A program made the position numbers and the translations under genes. Shown one piece after another: positions 1 to 7,425 of a stretch of 9,805 bases of DNA; within the stretch, counting starts at the first letter, position 1; each line of letters begins with the position of its first letter. This DNA comes from UBA2040 sp965660955. Its GTDB lineage: Bacteria; Bacteroidota; Bacteroidia; Flavobacteriales_D; Crocinitomicaceae. A model generated the notes under the pieces. It ran no database searches. It had not been told where the DNA came from and was given only the letters and a program-made list of their open reading frames with translations. The DNA lies in the NCBI GenBank assembly GCA_965660955.1, contig CBFIBY010000100.1, forward strand, positions 1 through 9,805. The letters run 5' to 3'.

Positions 1-198
1 GGTTGTAAAATTATTGATCCCCAAATCGAGGATAATGTTGAACAAGAAAGATAGATTCAACAAGGTAAAATACATTCCATATTCTTCTGCACCCACTCGA
101 TTTTGAACGCCAGTATCTATCCAAAATATGGCAATTGGCTTTATCAAAAGGTTTAAAACCAATAACAAAAGAAGGTTTGAGAAAAACTTTTTCTGCAT
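1..198 (-). CDS. Wzx-like polysaccharide flippase, N-terminal fragment (cut by window edge)
   Basis: An open frame starts at an ATG (complement of 196-198) and runs without a stop through 66 codons to the window edge. The translation starts MQKKFFSNLL, then a hydrophobic helix (about residues 8-27), then a stretch containing GAEEYGMYFTLLNLSF and NIILDLGINNF (about 36-64). This pattern of a first membrane helix, a Gly-Tyr-Gly turn and a second helix ending in LDLGI is typical of the N-terminus of Wzx/MATE-fold oligosaccharide flippases, inner-membrane proteins that move lipid-linked glycans to the periplasm. It lies 29 bp downstream of the FkbM methyltransferase gene on the same strand, so the two are probably cotranscribed in a surface-polysaccharide locus continuing left of the window. 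The family call rests on only 66 residues; another multi-pass membrane protein is possible, but the coding frame itself is convincing. Confidence 0.75.
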   Translation of the reverse strand, partial: MQKKFFSNLLLLLVLNLLIKPIAIFWIDTGVQNRVGAEEYGMYFTLLNLSFLFNIILDLGINNFTT

Positions 199-227
199 GT
201 TACTTGTCTAAACGTCCAAATCCTGAT

Positions 228-953
228 TTAATTGGGGAGAAAGAAAAAATTCTGGTGTTTGTGTTTCGTTTCGTCAAAATCTACAAGTCCTCCGTTCATT
301 AAAACCTGAATTTTGTATCCAAGATTCGTCATGAATTCAAAGCATTTCGTGCGGTTTTCATTGTCCCACAGTTCCGTATAAACAATCGGTCTTTGTTGCT
401 TCAAGAGTTTTTCTCCACCCCTTAATGCATGAAATTCATAATTCTCAACGTCCATTTTAATTCCCTGAATCTTGTGACTTGTAAACAAGTCATCCAGTGT
501 TTTAACTTCTACTTCGAATTCTTCCCCATCATTCCATTCGGTAATTTCTGGTGTTTTGACATGACTTAATCCTTGCAATTTTGCTTTGCCATCGGTTGGC
601 ATGACCATATCTAATGTACCTGCCTCAGCGCCAACAGCACAGGGAATTACCTCCACGTTTTTCAATCGTTTCTTTTCAATAATGCTCCGAAGTACTTTTA
701 GGTTCTCTGGCATTGGTTCAATGGAGTGAATGGTATTATTAGGGAATTTTTTGGCAAGATGAGCAGTCATTATTCCAATGTTGGCCCCAACATCTAAAAT
801 ATCACCTTCTTGACTCAAAAGCGACATAAAGTGGAAAAAATCTCCTTCCTTTCTGTCCGAACGAAGTGTGGCTATTTTATACAACGAAAACCATTTCAAA
901 TATCGATTGAAACCTAAAATACGCTGTAAGATATATTTGATTTTACTTTTCAC
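228..953 (-). CDS. FkbM-family SAM-dependent methyltransferase
   Basis: This 241-residue protein has the FkbM methyltransferase pattern. SAM-binding motif I is DVGANIG at residues 54-60, an acidic residue ending the second strand lies in HSIEP (Glu79), PCAVG follows at 104-108, and the family signature IKMDVENYEFHALRGG lies at 165-180. FkbM enzymes methylate hydroxyl groups of sugars or secondary metabolites; next to a flippase gene, a sugar of a surface glycan is the likely substrate (inference). The start is GTG (complement of 951-953): the frame is closed by a TAA ten codons upstream, and the next in-frame ATG is only at residue 43, inside the domain approach. A promoter-like pair of boxes lies upstream (994-1025). 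It probably heads the operon containing the flippase. Residues 1-40 are basic and hydrophobic and could associate with the membrane. The exact substrate cannot be read from the sequence. Confidence 0.88.
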   Translation of the reverse strand: MKSKIKYILQRILGFNRYLKWFSLYKIATLRSDRKEGDFFHFMSLLSQEGDILDVGANIGIMTAHLAKKFPNNTIHSIEPMPENLKVLRSIIEKKRLKNVEVIPCAVGAEAGTLDMVMPTDGKAKLQGLSHVKTPEITEWNDGEEFEVEVKTLDDLFTSHKIQGIKMDVENYEFHALRGGEKLLKQQRPIVYTELWDNENRTKCFEFMTNLGYKIQVLMNGGLVDFDETKHKHQNFFFLPN

Positions 954-993
954 GATTCGCCAAAATTCGTTTTCCTCTTTTTACTGGAAGCGG

Positions 994-1025
994 CAAAGTT
1001 AGTCATAATCTAGGTTTCCTCTCAA
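994..1025 (-). promoter_or_regulatory. Bacteroidota-type promoter for the methyltransferase/flippase operon
   Basis: Read on the minus strand there is a TTG (complement of 1023-1025), a 21-bp gap and TAACTTTG (complement of 994-1001). This fits the TTG / TAnnTTTG boxes used by the Bacteroidota primary sigma factor. The predicted start of transcription is near 990, giving a leader of about 37 nt before the GTG at 953. Seen by eye only. Confidence 0.6.
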
Positions 1026-1088
1026 TCGTAAATTGGTCCAATTTCAATTATCCATGAAATCATAGATTTTCTCATAGTCACGGTATTC

Positions 1089-1122
1089 TTGACTTTATAG
1101 CGAACAAGTCGCGATACCTTTG
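1089..1122 (+). promoter_or_regulatory. Bacteroidota-type promoter for the T9SS/collagen gene pair
   Basis: TTG at 1089-1091, a 23-bp gap and TACCTTTG at 1115-1122 match the -33 and -7 boxes of Bacteroidota promoters, with the gap at the long end of the usual range. The predicted transcript would start near 1126 and carry about 46 nt of leader before the ATG at 1173. Together with the minus-strand promoter at 994-1025 this accounts for the 219-bp gene-free stretch 954-1172, in which I see nothing else. Confidence 0.5.
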
Positions 1123-1172
1123 ACAACAACGATTTTACACGACAAATTCAGTAACTATAAAAATGTAACAAT

Positions 1173-1652
1173 ATGAAAACAAAAAAACAATTTATGCTTT
1201 TCTTGTTTGCCTTCTTCTTCGGAAGCAGTTTGTGGGCGCAAGAAAACACAGCTGCAACAGGCGGAGAGGCCACAGGTACGGGTGGAACGGTTAGTTTCAC
1301 AGTTGGTCAAATCGATTATTCTGCACAAAGCGGAACGAATGGATCTGTCTCTCAAGGCGTTCAACAACCCCTTGAATTCTTTAATGTAGGCATCGAAGAA
1401 AATGTGAAAAACTTCTCCGTTCTACTTTTCCCGAATCCAACGGTGGCCGAACTTCATGTGGATTTAAAAAAAGTTTCCTTGGATCAGTTGAATTACATTT
1501 TGACAGATGCGTCAGGTAAACAAGTTCAAACATCAGAAGTATCCTCGGCAGAATTGACCATCAACATGGTGGATTACAACCGAGGAAATTACTTCTTAAA
1601 CTTTGTTCAAAACGGTAAAGTCGTGGGTTCATACAAAGTGATAAAAAATTAA
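1173..1652 (+). CDS. Small secreted protein with type A T9SS C-terminal sorting domain
   Basis: This 159-residue protein has a clear signal peptide (basic MKTKKQ, hydrophobic core, cleavage probably after WAQ at residue 23). Residues 27-70 form a Gly/Thr/Ser-rich segment with TVSFTVGQIDYS and QGVQQPLEF, a pattern I recognise from many small Bacteroidota secreted proteins. Residues 80-159 form a type A T9SS sorting domain: LFPNPT at 85-90, LHVDL at 94-98, YILTDASGK at 108-116, and a closing NGKVVGSYKVIKN. Such domains carry cargo across the outer membrane and are normally removed when the cargo is attached to the cell surface. Without signal and sorting domains only about 57 residues of cargo remain, so the mature part is tiny. 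The gene is followed 31 bp later by the collagen-like gene, and both begin with the same 12 bases, ATGAAAACAAAA. Function of the cargo is unknown. Confidence 0.85.
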   Translation: MKTKKQFMLFLFAFFFGSSLWAQENTAATGGEATGTGGTVSFTVGQIDYSAQSGTNGSVSQGVQQPLEFFNVGIEENVKNFSVLLFPNPTVAELHVDLKKVSLDQLNYILTDASGKQVQTSEVSSAELTINMVDYNRGNYFLNFVQNGKVVGSYKVIKN

Positions 1653-1683
1653 ATTAATATCTAAACAATTAAAATTCAACAAG

Positions 1684-2685
1684 ATGAAAACAAAATTACT
1701 TTTATTCGCAATGTTATTTATGGGCACGACTCTACTTGCCCAGACTCCTCAACAAATGAGCTATCAAGCCGTAGTTCGAGACGCTTCAGGCGCTTTGGTA
1801 TCAAGCTCTCCGGTAGGTACTCGCATTAGTATCATTCAAGGTTCTACAACCGGTTCAAATGTTTATGTAGAAACTCACAACGTTTCTACCAACAACAACG
1901 GGTTGATGAGTCTAACTATCGGTTCGGGAACAGTTGTTTCTGGTTCAATGGCTGCAATTGATTGGAGTGCTGGACCTTACTTCATGAAAACCGAAACGGA
2001 TCCAACAGGTGGAACAACTTATACTATTTCAGGAACTACACAATTGATGAGTGTACCCTATGCACTTCATGCCTCTTATGCTGATTCAGCAGGAGTACCT
2101 GGTGTTGCGGGACCGCAAGGACCAACGGGTGCAACAGGACCTGCAGGGCCAACAGGACCACAAGGTCCAATAGGAAATACTGGAGCAACAGGTGCTACCG
2201 GTCCAGCAGGACCAACGGGTGCAACTGGACCGCAAGGACCTCCAGGAGTGATTGGCGCAGCGGTTGGCTTCCATGCCAAAGCACCGAGCAATAGTGCTAA
2301 TTATACCAACGGCATCTACAATACGATTGTATTTCCCACAGAGGTTACAGACCAAGGCAACAACTATAATCCTACGACAGGGATTTTTACAGCTCCTAGC
2401 GCTGGATTGTATCATATTGATGCACACTGTACGTTTATAACAAGTGGCTCTGCTCCTACTTTAGCTTCAACTTTAAGCCTAAATGGCCCAGGCCTTAGCT
2501 TAACGCGATACTTATTAAATGAAAACGGATCAACAAGATGGTCGAATGCAATTTCAACAACAGTATATCTCAATGCGGGAGCCCAAGTGAGAGTTCGACT
2601 ATTCCATTTAAATGCGAGTACGACGTATAACCTCTTTGGCAGCAGTGGGGCTTACAATTCTTTTTCGGTACATAAGATTCTGTAA
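1684..2685 (+). CDS. Secreted collagen-like protein with C1q-like head
   Basis: This 333-residue protein has four parts. A signal peptide ends at about residue 20 (LLAQ). Residues 23-135 form an N-terminal domain (MSYQAVVRD, GTRISIIQG, YVETH, GLMSLTIGSG, IDWSAGPYFMKTE, LMSVPYALHA) seen in many Bacteroidota surface proteins. Residues 137-190 are 18 uninterrupted Gly-X-Y triplets, rich in GPQ, GPT, GAT and GPA. Residues 192-333 look like a C1q/TNF-type jelly roll, with NNYNPTTGIFTAPSAGLYHI as the strongest match. The expected structure is a trimer with a short triple helix and a globular head (known for the families; inferred here). The stalk contains no hydroxyproline-type requirement; bacterial collagens form stable helices without it. 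There is no T9SS sorting domain at the C-terminus, which ends SFSVHKIL, so export past the outer membrane is unexplained. It is probably cotranscribed with the upstream type A protein and ends before a bidirectional terminator. Confidence 0.88.
   Translation: MKTKLLLFAMLFMGTTLLAQTPQQMSYQAVVRDASGALVSSSPVGTRISIIQGSTTGSNVYVETHNVSTNNNGLMSLTIGSGTVVSGSMAAIDWSAGPYFMKTETDPTGGTTYTISGTTQLMSVPYALHASYADSAGVPGVAGPQGPTGATGPAGPTGPQGPIGNTGATGATGPAGPTGATGPQGPPGVIGAAVGFHAKAPSNSANYTNGIYNTIVFPTEVTDQGNNYNPTTGIFTAPSAGLYHIDAHCTFITSGSAPTLASTLSLNGPGLSLTRYLLNENGSTRWSNAISTTVYLNAGAQVRVRLFHLNASTTYNLFGSSGAYNSFSVHKIL
2092..2253 (+). repeat. Collagen Gly-X-Y codon repeat (18 triplets)
   Basis: The 162 bases encode 18 Gly-X-Y triplets without interruption. 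Within them an 18-bp exact repeat, aggaccaacgggtgcaac, occurs at 2118-2135 and 2208-2225, exactly 90 bp (10 triplets) apart, suggesting growth by in-frame duplication. Confidence 0.92.
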
Positions 2686-2741
2686 AATTTGATTAATGAG
2701 GTGTAAGAACGCCTTTTTTGGTTAATTACTGAAATTCAAAT

Positions 2742-2778
2742 AAAGACAACTCCCTTGATTTCTCTTGGGAGTTTCTTT
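2742..2778. terminator. Bidirectional hairpin terminator between convergent genes
   Basis: AACTCCC (2748-2754) pairs with GGGAGTT (2767-2773) around a 12-nt loop, and AAAGA (2742-2746) pairs with TCTTT (2774-2778) with one bulged C. It ends the collagen-like gene on the plus strand; its right arm touches the stop codon of the convergent radical SAM gene, so it can also end that transcript. The T tracts are modest on both sides. Confidence 0.7.
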
Positions 2779-3796
2779 ATGAATAGACCTTGGTTCCCTC
2801 CGTACAATTTTTACAAATATCGATTTCCTGCCGATTGGTAAAAACGGATTTTCGAAATGAGGTATATTCTTCCGATTGCCAAATGGACTTGAAAGAAGAG
2901 TTCGTCATGTCACCCAATTGATGAACGGCATCTTTGTCAAAACAACAAGGAACAGCTTTTCCATCCCATGTAATAACTGATCCGGACCACATGCGCCAAC
3001 ATTCATTCTTGAGTTTGTTCTTTAATTGGTACTTACCATTTGAACCCAGTTTGTAACGATTGTATTTGTCATTTTTCGGCATCAATAGATTTCCATTTTC
3101 AAAGTCATACAATTGCGCCGTTTTTATTCGCACCTCATCAATTTTCAACTCTTTCGCCTTTTCAAACAATTCAGGAATATCTTGCTCATTTGGTGCAACA
3201 GCCAAAAACTGGAAAATCAAATGTGGTGTACGACTATTCAACTTCTCCTTGGCTTCGACCATTTGCTTAGTGGCTTCTAGCACTTTTTCGAGTTTACCAT
3301 TGATGCGGTATTGCTCGTAGCTTTTCTGAGTTAATCCGTCAATTGAAATCACCAAACGGTCAAGCCCCGATTGGACAATTTCTTCCGCCTTCACTTTATC
3401 AATAAAATGGGCATTTGTGGATGTTGCCGTATATATCTTTCGCTTCTTCGCGGCTCGAATTAATTCAAGAAAATCGGGATGTAAAAAGGGCTCGCCTTGA
3501 AAATAATAATTGACGTACGTGACGTGTGATTCTACCTCATCTAGTATTTTTTCGTGCAATTCATGGGATAATTTTCCTGTTGGTCGTGTGAATTGTTTTA
3601 ACCCACTTGGACACTCTGGGCAACCCAAATTACACGCCGTAGTGGGTTCAATAGAAAGTGAAAAAGGTAGTGCCGAAGACTTACCGTTTTTTGTCCATTT
3701 TTGGATTTGATAAGAAATTCCTAACCGTCCGAAATTCCACATTCGAGAAAAAGTGAAATGCTTTACTAGACGAAAAGAATCGCTCCATTTGGACAT
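2777..3796 (-). CDS. Radical SAM protein with SPASM-type C-terminal domain
   Basis: This 339-residue protein carries the radical SAM cluster motif CNLGCPEC (Cys55, Cys59, Cys62), which binds a 4Fe-4S cluster that cleaves S-adenosylmethionine. FQGEPFLHPDF (99-109) is the usual GGEP-type region, and LVISIDGLT (148-156) is a further barrel strand. The C-terminal part has CWRMW (266-270), ITWDGKAVPCCFDKD (275-289, Cys284 and Cys285), LGD, and CKNC (Cys328, Cys331), which fits a SPASM or shortened Twitch-like domain holding an auxiliary cluster. SPASM proteins modify peptides, proteins or small molecules; the substrate here is not apparent and there is no small precursor-peptide gene beside it. 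It starts 31 bp after the PKD protein gene on the same strand, so cotranscription is likely. It ends at the shared terminator. The start is the only ATG ahead of the conserved region that makes full length. Confidence 0.9.
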   Translation of the reverse strand: MSKWSDSFRLVKHFTFSRMWNFGRLGISYQIQKWTKNGKSSALPFSLSIEPTTACNLGCPECPSGLKQFTRPTGKLSHELHEKILDEVESHVTYVNYYFQGEPFLHPDFLELIRAAKKRKIYTATSTNAHFIDKVKAEEIVQSGLDRLVISIDGLTQKSYEQYRINGKLEKVLEATKQMVEAKEKLNSRTPHLIFQFLAVAPNEQDIPELFEKAKELKIDEVRIKTAQLYDFENGNLLMPKNDKYNRYKLGSNGKYQLKNKLKNECWRMWSGSVITWDGKAVPCCFDKDAVHQLGDMTNSSFKSIWQSEEYTSFRKSVFTNRQEIDICKNCTEGTKVYS

Positions 3797-3827
3797 GCGG
3801 TAAAATTAGGAAAATGAAATCGGATAA

Positions 3828-6545
3828 TTATTTCAATAATGAGAAATGACCCGTTAATACATTGTATTTGTCTTCTTGCCCACAAGAAACGTAGCGCAAG
3901 GTATATCCATAAACCCCTTGTTGCATTTTTCGCCCTTTGTAGAATCCATCCCAACCTGCATTTTGGTCATACGATTCCCAAAGAATTTCTCCCCATCGGT
4001 CGTAAATCACTAGATGCCATTCGTGTGATTCTAAGGCCACAACAGGCGTCCAATTGTTGTTGTATTGATCACCGTCGGGTGTAAATGCATTTGGAATATA
4101 TACGGTAAACGGTTCTATGTACAGATTTTGTGTGCTTCTATCTTCGCATCCATACTCATTTTGCACGATTTGGATTACTTCTTTATTACCTGAAGATTGA
4201 TATTGATAGGCAAAATTCGGTGGAACATTGCTCGCAAAAACGCCATTGTCATCTGGTAAATAAGATATCAAACTCGCACCAATCGATTGGTCAATAAAAA
4301 TCACTTCGGCATTACAGATATCAGTTAATTCTGTTGAAGTCGTGAAGCTAGAAACGGGCCTTGGTTTTACATCCACCAAGTCTCCTTTGGTTAATGTCAA
4401 ATCAGCAATACAACCCTCGTTCGTGCTAATATTTAGTGTTACCGGATATACACCAGGAACGGTATACACATGACTTGGATTTTGAACGGTACTTGTTCCC
4501 CCATCACCAAAATCCCATTGATATTGAATCGGTGTATCAGAAGAACTCAAATCAATGAATTCCGCAGCAAATGGAACACATTGTGAACCGGGAGCGATTG
4601 TGAAATCAATAGTAGGTTCTTTGTAAATAAAGATGTTCGAACTAACGGATTCCGAGCAATCTAGATAATTTCCACTCAAAACAATGGTGTGATTTCCTGG
4701 GGTGGCGTAGGTTACCCCAAGTGCATCCGAACCAGTTGCCGTTGACGGCGTCGCAGCTGCACCCAAATCCCAAGAATAAGTCGTTATTCCCGCTGGGCCA
4801 CTAACCGTTCCGACGAAATCAAAGCTATTGTTTGTAATACACAATGAATCTTGGTGTGTAAAGGAAAGCAGTAAATCTTGATATATTTCATAGGTAAACT
4901 GGACTGTATCGTAGCACGTTCCCGTTGAACCGGCAATTAACTGAATCGTATAATTTCCAGGACCAGCGTATGTATATGTCGGATTAGCTAGCGTACTCAC
5001 ATCTGAGGTAGTCGTCGGATCTCCAAAGTCCCACAGGTAATTGATACTTGCCGTTGACGTACTTGTAAACGAAATGGTCTGTCCGTCACACTCGTAGTCA
5101 CTTGGTAATGAAAAATTCGCTATTGGAGGTTCAAAGATTGTAACATTCTTAGTTGTATCCGCAGTGCATTGTCCCCTAACACCCGATAAGGTCACAGGGT
5201 ATACTCCTGGCCCCGAATATATTACCCCGTTTACAATAAGACTGCTTGCCGTCTGTGGGGTCGCATCTGTACCAAAATCCCAAGAATAGGTACTTGCTTG
5301 ACTAGGATTCACAGGCGCACTTGCCGTTCCTACAAAGTCTATACTGTGACCATCAAAACACACGGAATCCGTCGCTGTGAAATCAACTAAGAAAGTATTA
5401 TCCAGTATTATTTCCATTACCGCGGTATCTGTACAAGGCCAACCCGGATTCGCTACCAGAGTTGCATAATATGTACCCGGTGCAGGATAGGTAAAAGTAG
5501 GTTCAAACTGGGTGCTAACATCAGTTGACGTTCCTGGCACTCCAAAATCCCAAGAATAATTCGTTGCACCGAAACTATTGTTTTCAAAGTTCACTGTCAA
5601 TCCGTCACAATACCCATTAAAAGTTGACAAATCCGTTTGAAGTGGAAGTGCCGCTTGAAGCGAAATCACACAATTAATTACAGTAAATAAAAAGTCCCTT
5701 GTGTTACCACCAAGATATACACCATTTCTGTATTCATCCACGCGAATACCTACGACATACAATCCGGTTAGATTCGGACTGGCCGTTAATTGCCCCGTTG
5801 CTGGATTAATGGAAATGGATGATCCTGGACCGAGCGGATTTGTGGCTCCATAGCCCACTTCCCACCCCACCAAAGGGTAATTCGGATTGGGAATTGGATT
5901 TGGTGCAGGATTAAAAGAGGATGCACCACCATACGGAGTAATTAGTGAATAAACCAATTGGTCACCATCAGGATCCGTGGCCGAATGGTCGAAATTCAAA
6001 ATATCATTGTTGCAAATGGCAAGTGGCGGATAGTTGTTGAAGCGGGGTGAAGAATTCACTGTTGCCCCAGTTTCGGAACCTGGTATTTCAGCAACGAGCG
6101 TTAAACCTTCGCCTGGTGCGTTCGACAAATTTAATATCTGAGGTTGCCGACAACAACGTTGATATGCAACCTTATATCCTCCGGGAATTGGCGGTAAATT
6201 TATGATTGTCGTGTAAATCGCTCTTTCTGTGCAAATTCCAGTGGGAGCCTGAACACAGGGGTTATTGAATATAATTGGAAGTGTAACCGAACCTGGAAAT
6301 GTAACATTGACATCCATTACGCGCTGATTGGCTGCATTAAAAACGCCCAAAGGCAATGGACTATCGTATTGAGCTCCTGTCGTTGTGTTACAATCTCGAT
6401 AAAGTGCAATGAAGAATTGATAATTATTACTCCCTAAATAATCGTACCACATGTCTCCACCAACAATATGTGCTGCATGTGCTGAGAACTGGCTGAAAAA
6501 ACACAGCCACAATGAAAACCAAATATGTTTCATGTTGAATCTCAT
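3828..6545 (-). CDS. PKD-repeat surface protein with type B T9SS (gliding-type) C-terminal domain
   Basis: This 905-residue exported protein has a signal peptide cleaved probably after AHA at 24. Residues 25-295 form a Cys-containing N-terminal region starting AHIVGGDMWYDYLG, with ALYRDCN, YQRCCRQPQ and DPDGDQLVYSL, seen in other Bacteroidota surface proteins. PKD-type domains follow, each marked by WDFG or WDLG at 332, 422, 505, 592 and 677, spaced 83-90 residues; a sixth, degenerate one (about 728-812) lacks the motif. Residues 815-905 are a type B sorting domain (gliding motility-associated C-terminal domain): YIPNAFTPDGD, IYDRWGEILWES, GWDGFYKG, QQGVYGYTL, TGHFSLLK. It is expected to be secreted through T9SS and attached to the cell surface, probably as an adhesin (inference). 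ATG at residue 5 (6533) is an equally good start, giving a shorter n-region. It lies between the SDR gene (52 bp upstream) and the radical SAM gene (31 bp downstream). Confidence 0.92.
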   Translation of the reverse strand: MRFNMKHIWFSLWLCFFSQFSAHAAHIVGGDMWYDYLGSNNYQFFIALYRDCNTTTGAQYDSPLPLGVFNAANQRVMDVNVTFPGSVTLPIIFNNPCVQAPTGICTERAIYTTIINLPPIPGGYKVAYQRCCRQPQILNLSNAPGEGLTLVAEIPGSETGATVNSSPRFNNYPPLAICNNDILNFDHSATDPDGDQLVYSLITPYGGASSFNPAPNPIPNPNYPLVGWEVGYGATNPLGPGSSISINPATGQLTASPNLTGLYVVGIRVDEYRNGVYLGGNTRDFLFTVINCVISLQAALPLQTDLSTFNGYCDGLTVNFENNSFGATNYSWDFGVPGTSTDVSTQFEPTFTYPAPGTYYATLVANPGWPCTDTAVMEIILDNTFLVDFTATDSVCFDGHSIDFVGTASAPVNPSQASTYSWDFGTDATPQTASSLIVNGVIYSGPGVYPVTLSGVRGQCTADTTKNVTIFEPPIANFSLPSDYECDGQTISFTSTSTASINYLWDFGDPTTTSDVSTLANPTYTYAGPGNYTIQLIAGSTGTCYDTVQFTYEIYQDLLLSFTHQDSLCITNNSFDFVGTVSGPAGITTYSWDLGAAATPSTATGSDALGVTYATPGNHTIVLSGNYLDCSESVSSNIFIYKEPTIDFTIAPGSQCVPFAAEFIDLSSSDTPIQYQWDFGDGGTSTVQNPSHVYTVPGVYPVTLNISTNEGCIADLTLTKGDLVDVKPRPVSSFTTSTELTDICNAEVIFIDQSIGASLISYLPDDNGVFASNVPPNFAYQYQSSGNKEVIQIVQNEYGCEDRSTQNLYIEPFTVYIPNAFTPDGDQYNNNWTPVVALESHEWHLVIYDRWGEILWESYDQNAGWDGFYKGRKMQQGVYGYTLRYVSCGQEDKYNVLTGHFSLLK
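4611..5624 (-). repeat. Tandem duplication of a two-PKD-domain unit (A1-B1, A2-B2)
   Basis: Residues about 308-470 and 471-645 of the PKD protein align as two copies of a two-domain unit. Matching blocks are YCDGLTVNF / ECDGQTISF, TSTDVST / TTSDVST, FTATDSVC / FTHQDSLC, SIDFVGT / SFDFVGT, TYSWDFG / TYSWDLG, and FEPPIANF / YKEPTIDF. The copies are well diverged at the base level, so the duplication is old. Confidence 0.75.
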
Positions 6546-6597
6546 AGTTTGTAGACGCTTTTATAGCAAAAAGGATGCCTAAATTCCTCGTATCATT

Positions 6598-7389
6598 TTA
6601 TAACATTTCAAATTGCGTGTAGTTCAATTCCTCTTGCAATTTTCTACAATTTACAATTTTCTGCTGTGAAACATCAGAATCATCGGTGAAATGAATTGGT
6701 CCAATCTTGAATTGCTGAGCCACTTTTGAGTAATATTCTTTGCGAGTTGGATGATCTGGATGACAGACATTTATCACCTCGCCAAAATGATTATCCTCGA
6801 TTATTTTTAGCATGATTTTCAGGATGTCTTTTCTATGAATTAAATTCACTTTTTTATTAGGATTGTCATTGATCTCCTTTTTTGCCAAATAATGAACTGG
6901 ATTTCTATCCTCCCCAATTAATCCCGCCAATCTCACGATGCACAGACGATTATTTACTTGTTGCTTCAAGACCTTTTCGGCTTCTAATAAATCATTGGAT
7001 TCTTCTGGTTTGAACCTGTAATCTTCCCGCGCATCTTCCAAATGATTTGGATAAACACCCGTCGAACTCGTCACCATCAATTTTCCTTCATGGGATAAAT
7101 GCTGAGCGAAAGAACTTAATCCTGAGGCATAACTGATATCTGAAAATACGCTCGGAGGAAGGTTAAGAATTAAAATATCGGATGCCTCAATTTCCTTTTG
7201 AATTGACGCAGAAATCGGCGATGAACTTTCCCAAAGCATTGCATCAATGCCCGTTTTCTTAATCTTCTCCGCTTTTTCTGAAGTTCGAGTGGTGCCCCAA
7301 ACGGAGTATCCGTGAGTGAGTAGAAAACTAGCCAAACTTTCACCTAGCCAACCTAAACTAACTACTCCGACTCTACCCTTGCTTTGCAT
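6598..7389 (-). CDS. NAD(P)-binding SDR-fold protein (YeeZ-like atypical extended SDR)
   Basis: From the chosen start this protein has 263 residues. The N-terminus GRVGVVSLGWLGESLA is a Rossmann nucleotide-binding turn (GWLG), followed by SVWGTTRTSEKAEKI where the TTR stretch suggests NADP preference. LILNLPP ends the fourth strand, VTSSTGVYP is the SDR Ser/Tyr region, IVRLAGLIGEDR is the substrate-side strand, and NLIHRKDILKIM matches the conserved Asp of extended SDRs. The Tyr-x3-Lys catalytic pair is not intact: the residue four after the Tyr of GVYP is Leu, as in atypical YeeZ-like members, so catalysis is uncertain. I start at the ATG at 7389 because the 13 extra upstream codons (from 7428) precede the Rossmann strand without purpose and overlap promoter-like boxes. 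It diverges from heme A synthase and is followed by the PKD gene after 52 bp. The substrate is unknown. Confidence 0.82.
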   Translation of the reverse strand: MQSKGRVGVVSLGWLGESLASFLLTHGYSVWGTTRTSEKAEKIKKTGIDAMLWESSSPISASIQKEIEASDILILNLPPSVFSDISYASGLSSFAQHLSHEGKLMVTSSTGVYPNHLEDAREDYRFKPEESNDLLEAEKVLKQQVNNRLCIVRLAGLIGEDRNPVHYLAKKEINDNPNKKVNLIHRKDILKIMLKIIEDNHFGEVINVCHPDHPTRKEYYSKVAQQFKIGPIHFTDDSDVSQQKIVNCRKLQEELNYTQFEML

Positions 7390-7394
7390 GGTTG

Positions 7395-7425
7395 TAAATT
7401 TAAGAATCGTAGACAATTTGAACAA
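7395..7425 (-). promoter_or_regulatory. Candidate promoter for the SDR gene, close to its start
   Basis: On the minus strand TTG (complement of 7423-7425), a 20-bp gap and TAAATTTA (7395-7402) match seven of eight positions of TAnnTTTG with good spacing. The box ends 5 bp before the ATG at 7389, so the transcript would have almost no leader. If the longer start at 7428 were used, this site would be inside the gene. Confidence 0.45.

Noticed and set aside
2076..2427. Pro/Gly/Cys-rich open frames on the minus strand opposite the collagen region
   Set aside because: They arise from the repetitive Gly-X-Y codons of the plus-strand gene and have no start signal or family resemblance.
3040..3320. 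Plus-strand open frames inside the radical SAM gene
   Set aside because: They lie wholly opposite a well-conserved gene and show no domain, signal or start context.
3797..3827. A separate promoter for the radical SAM gene (TAATTTTA near its start)
   Set aside because: The box matches seven of eight positions but the nearest TTG is 25 bp away, and AT-rich spacers give such matches easily.
6546..6597. A terminator between the SDR and PKD genes
   Set aside because: Only a 4-bp stem (AGGA/TCCT) before a short T run is visible on the minus strand, too weak to call.
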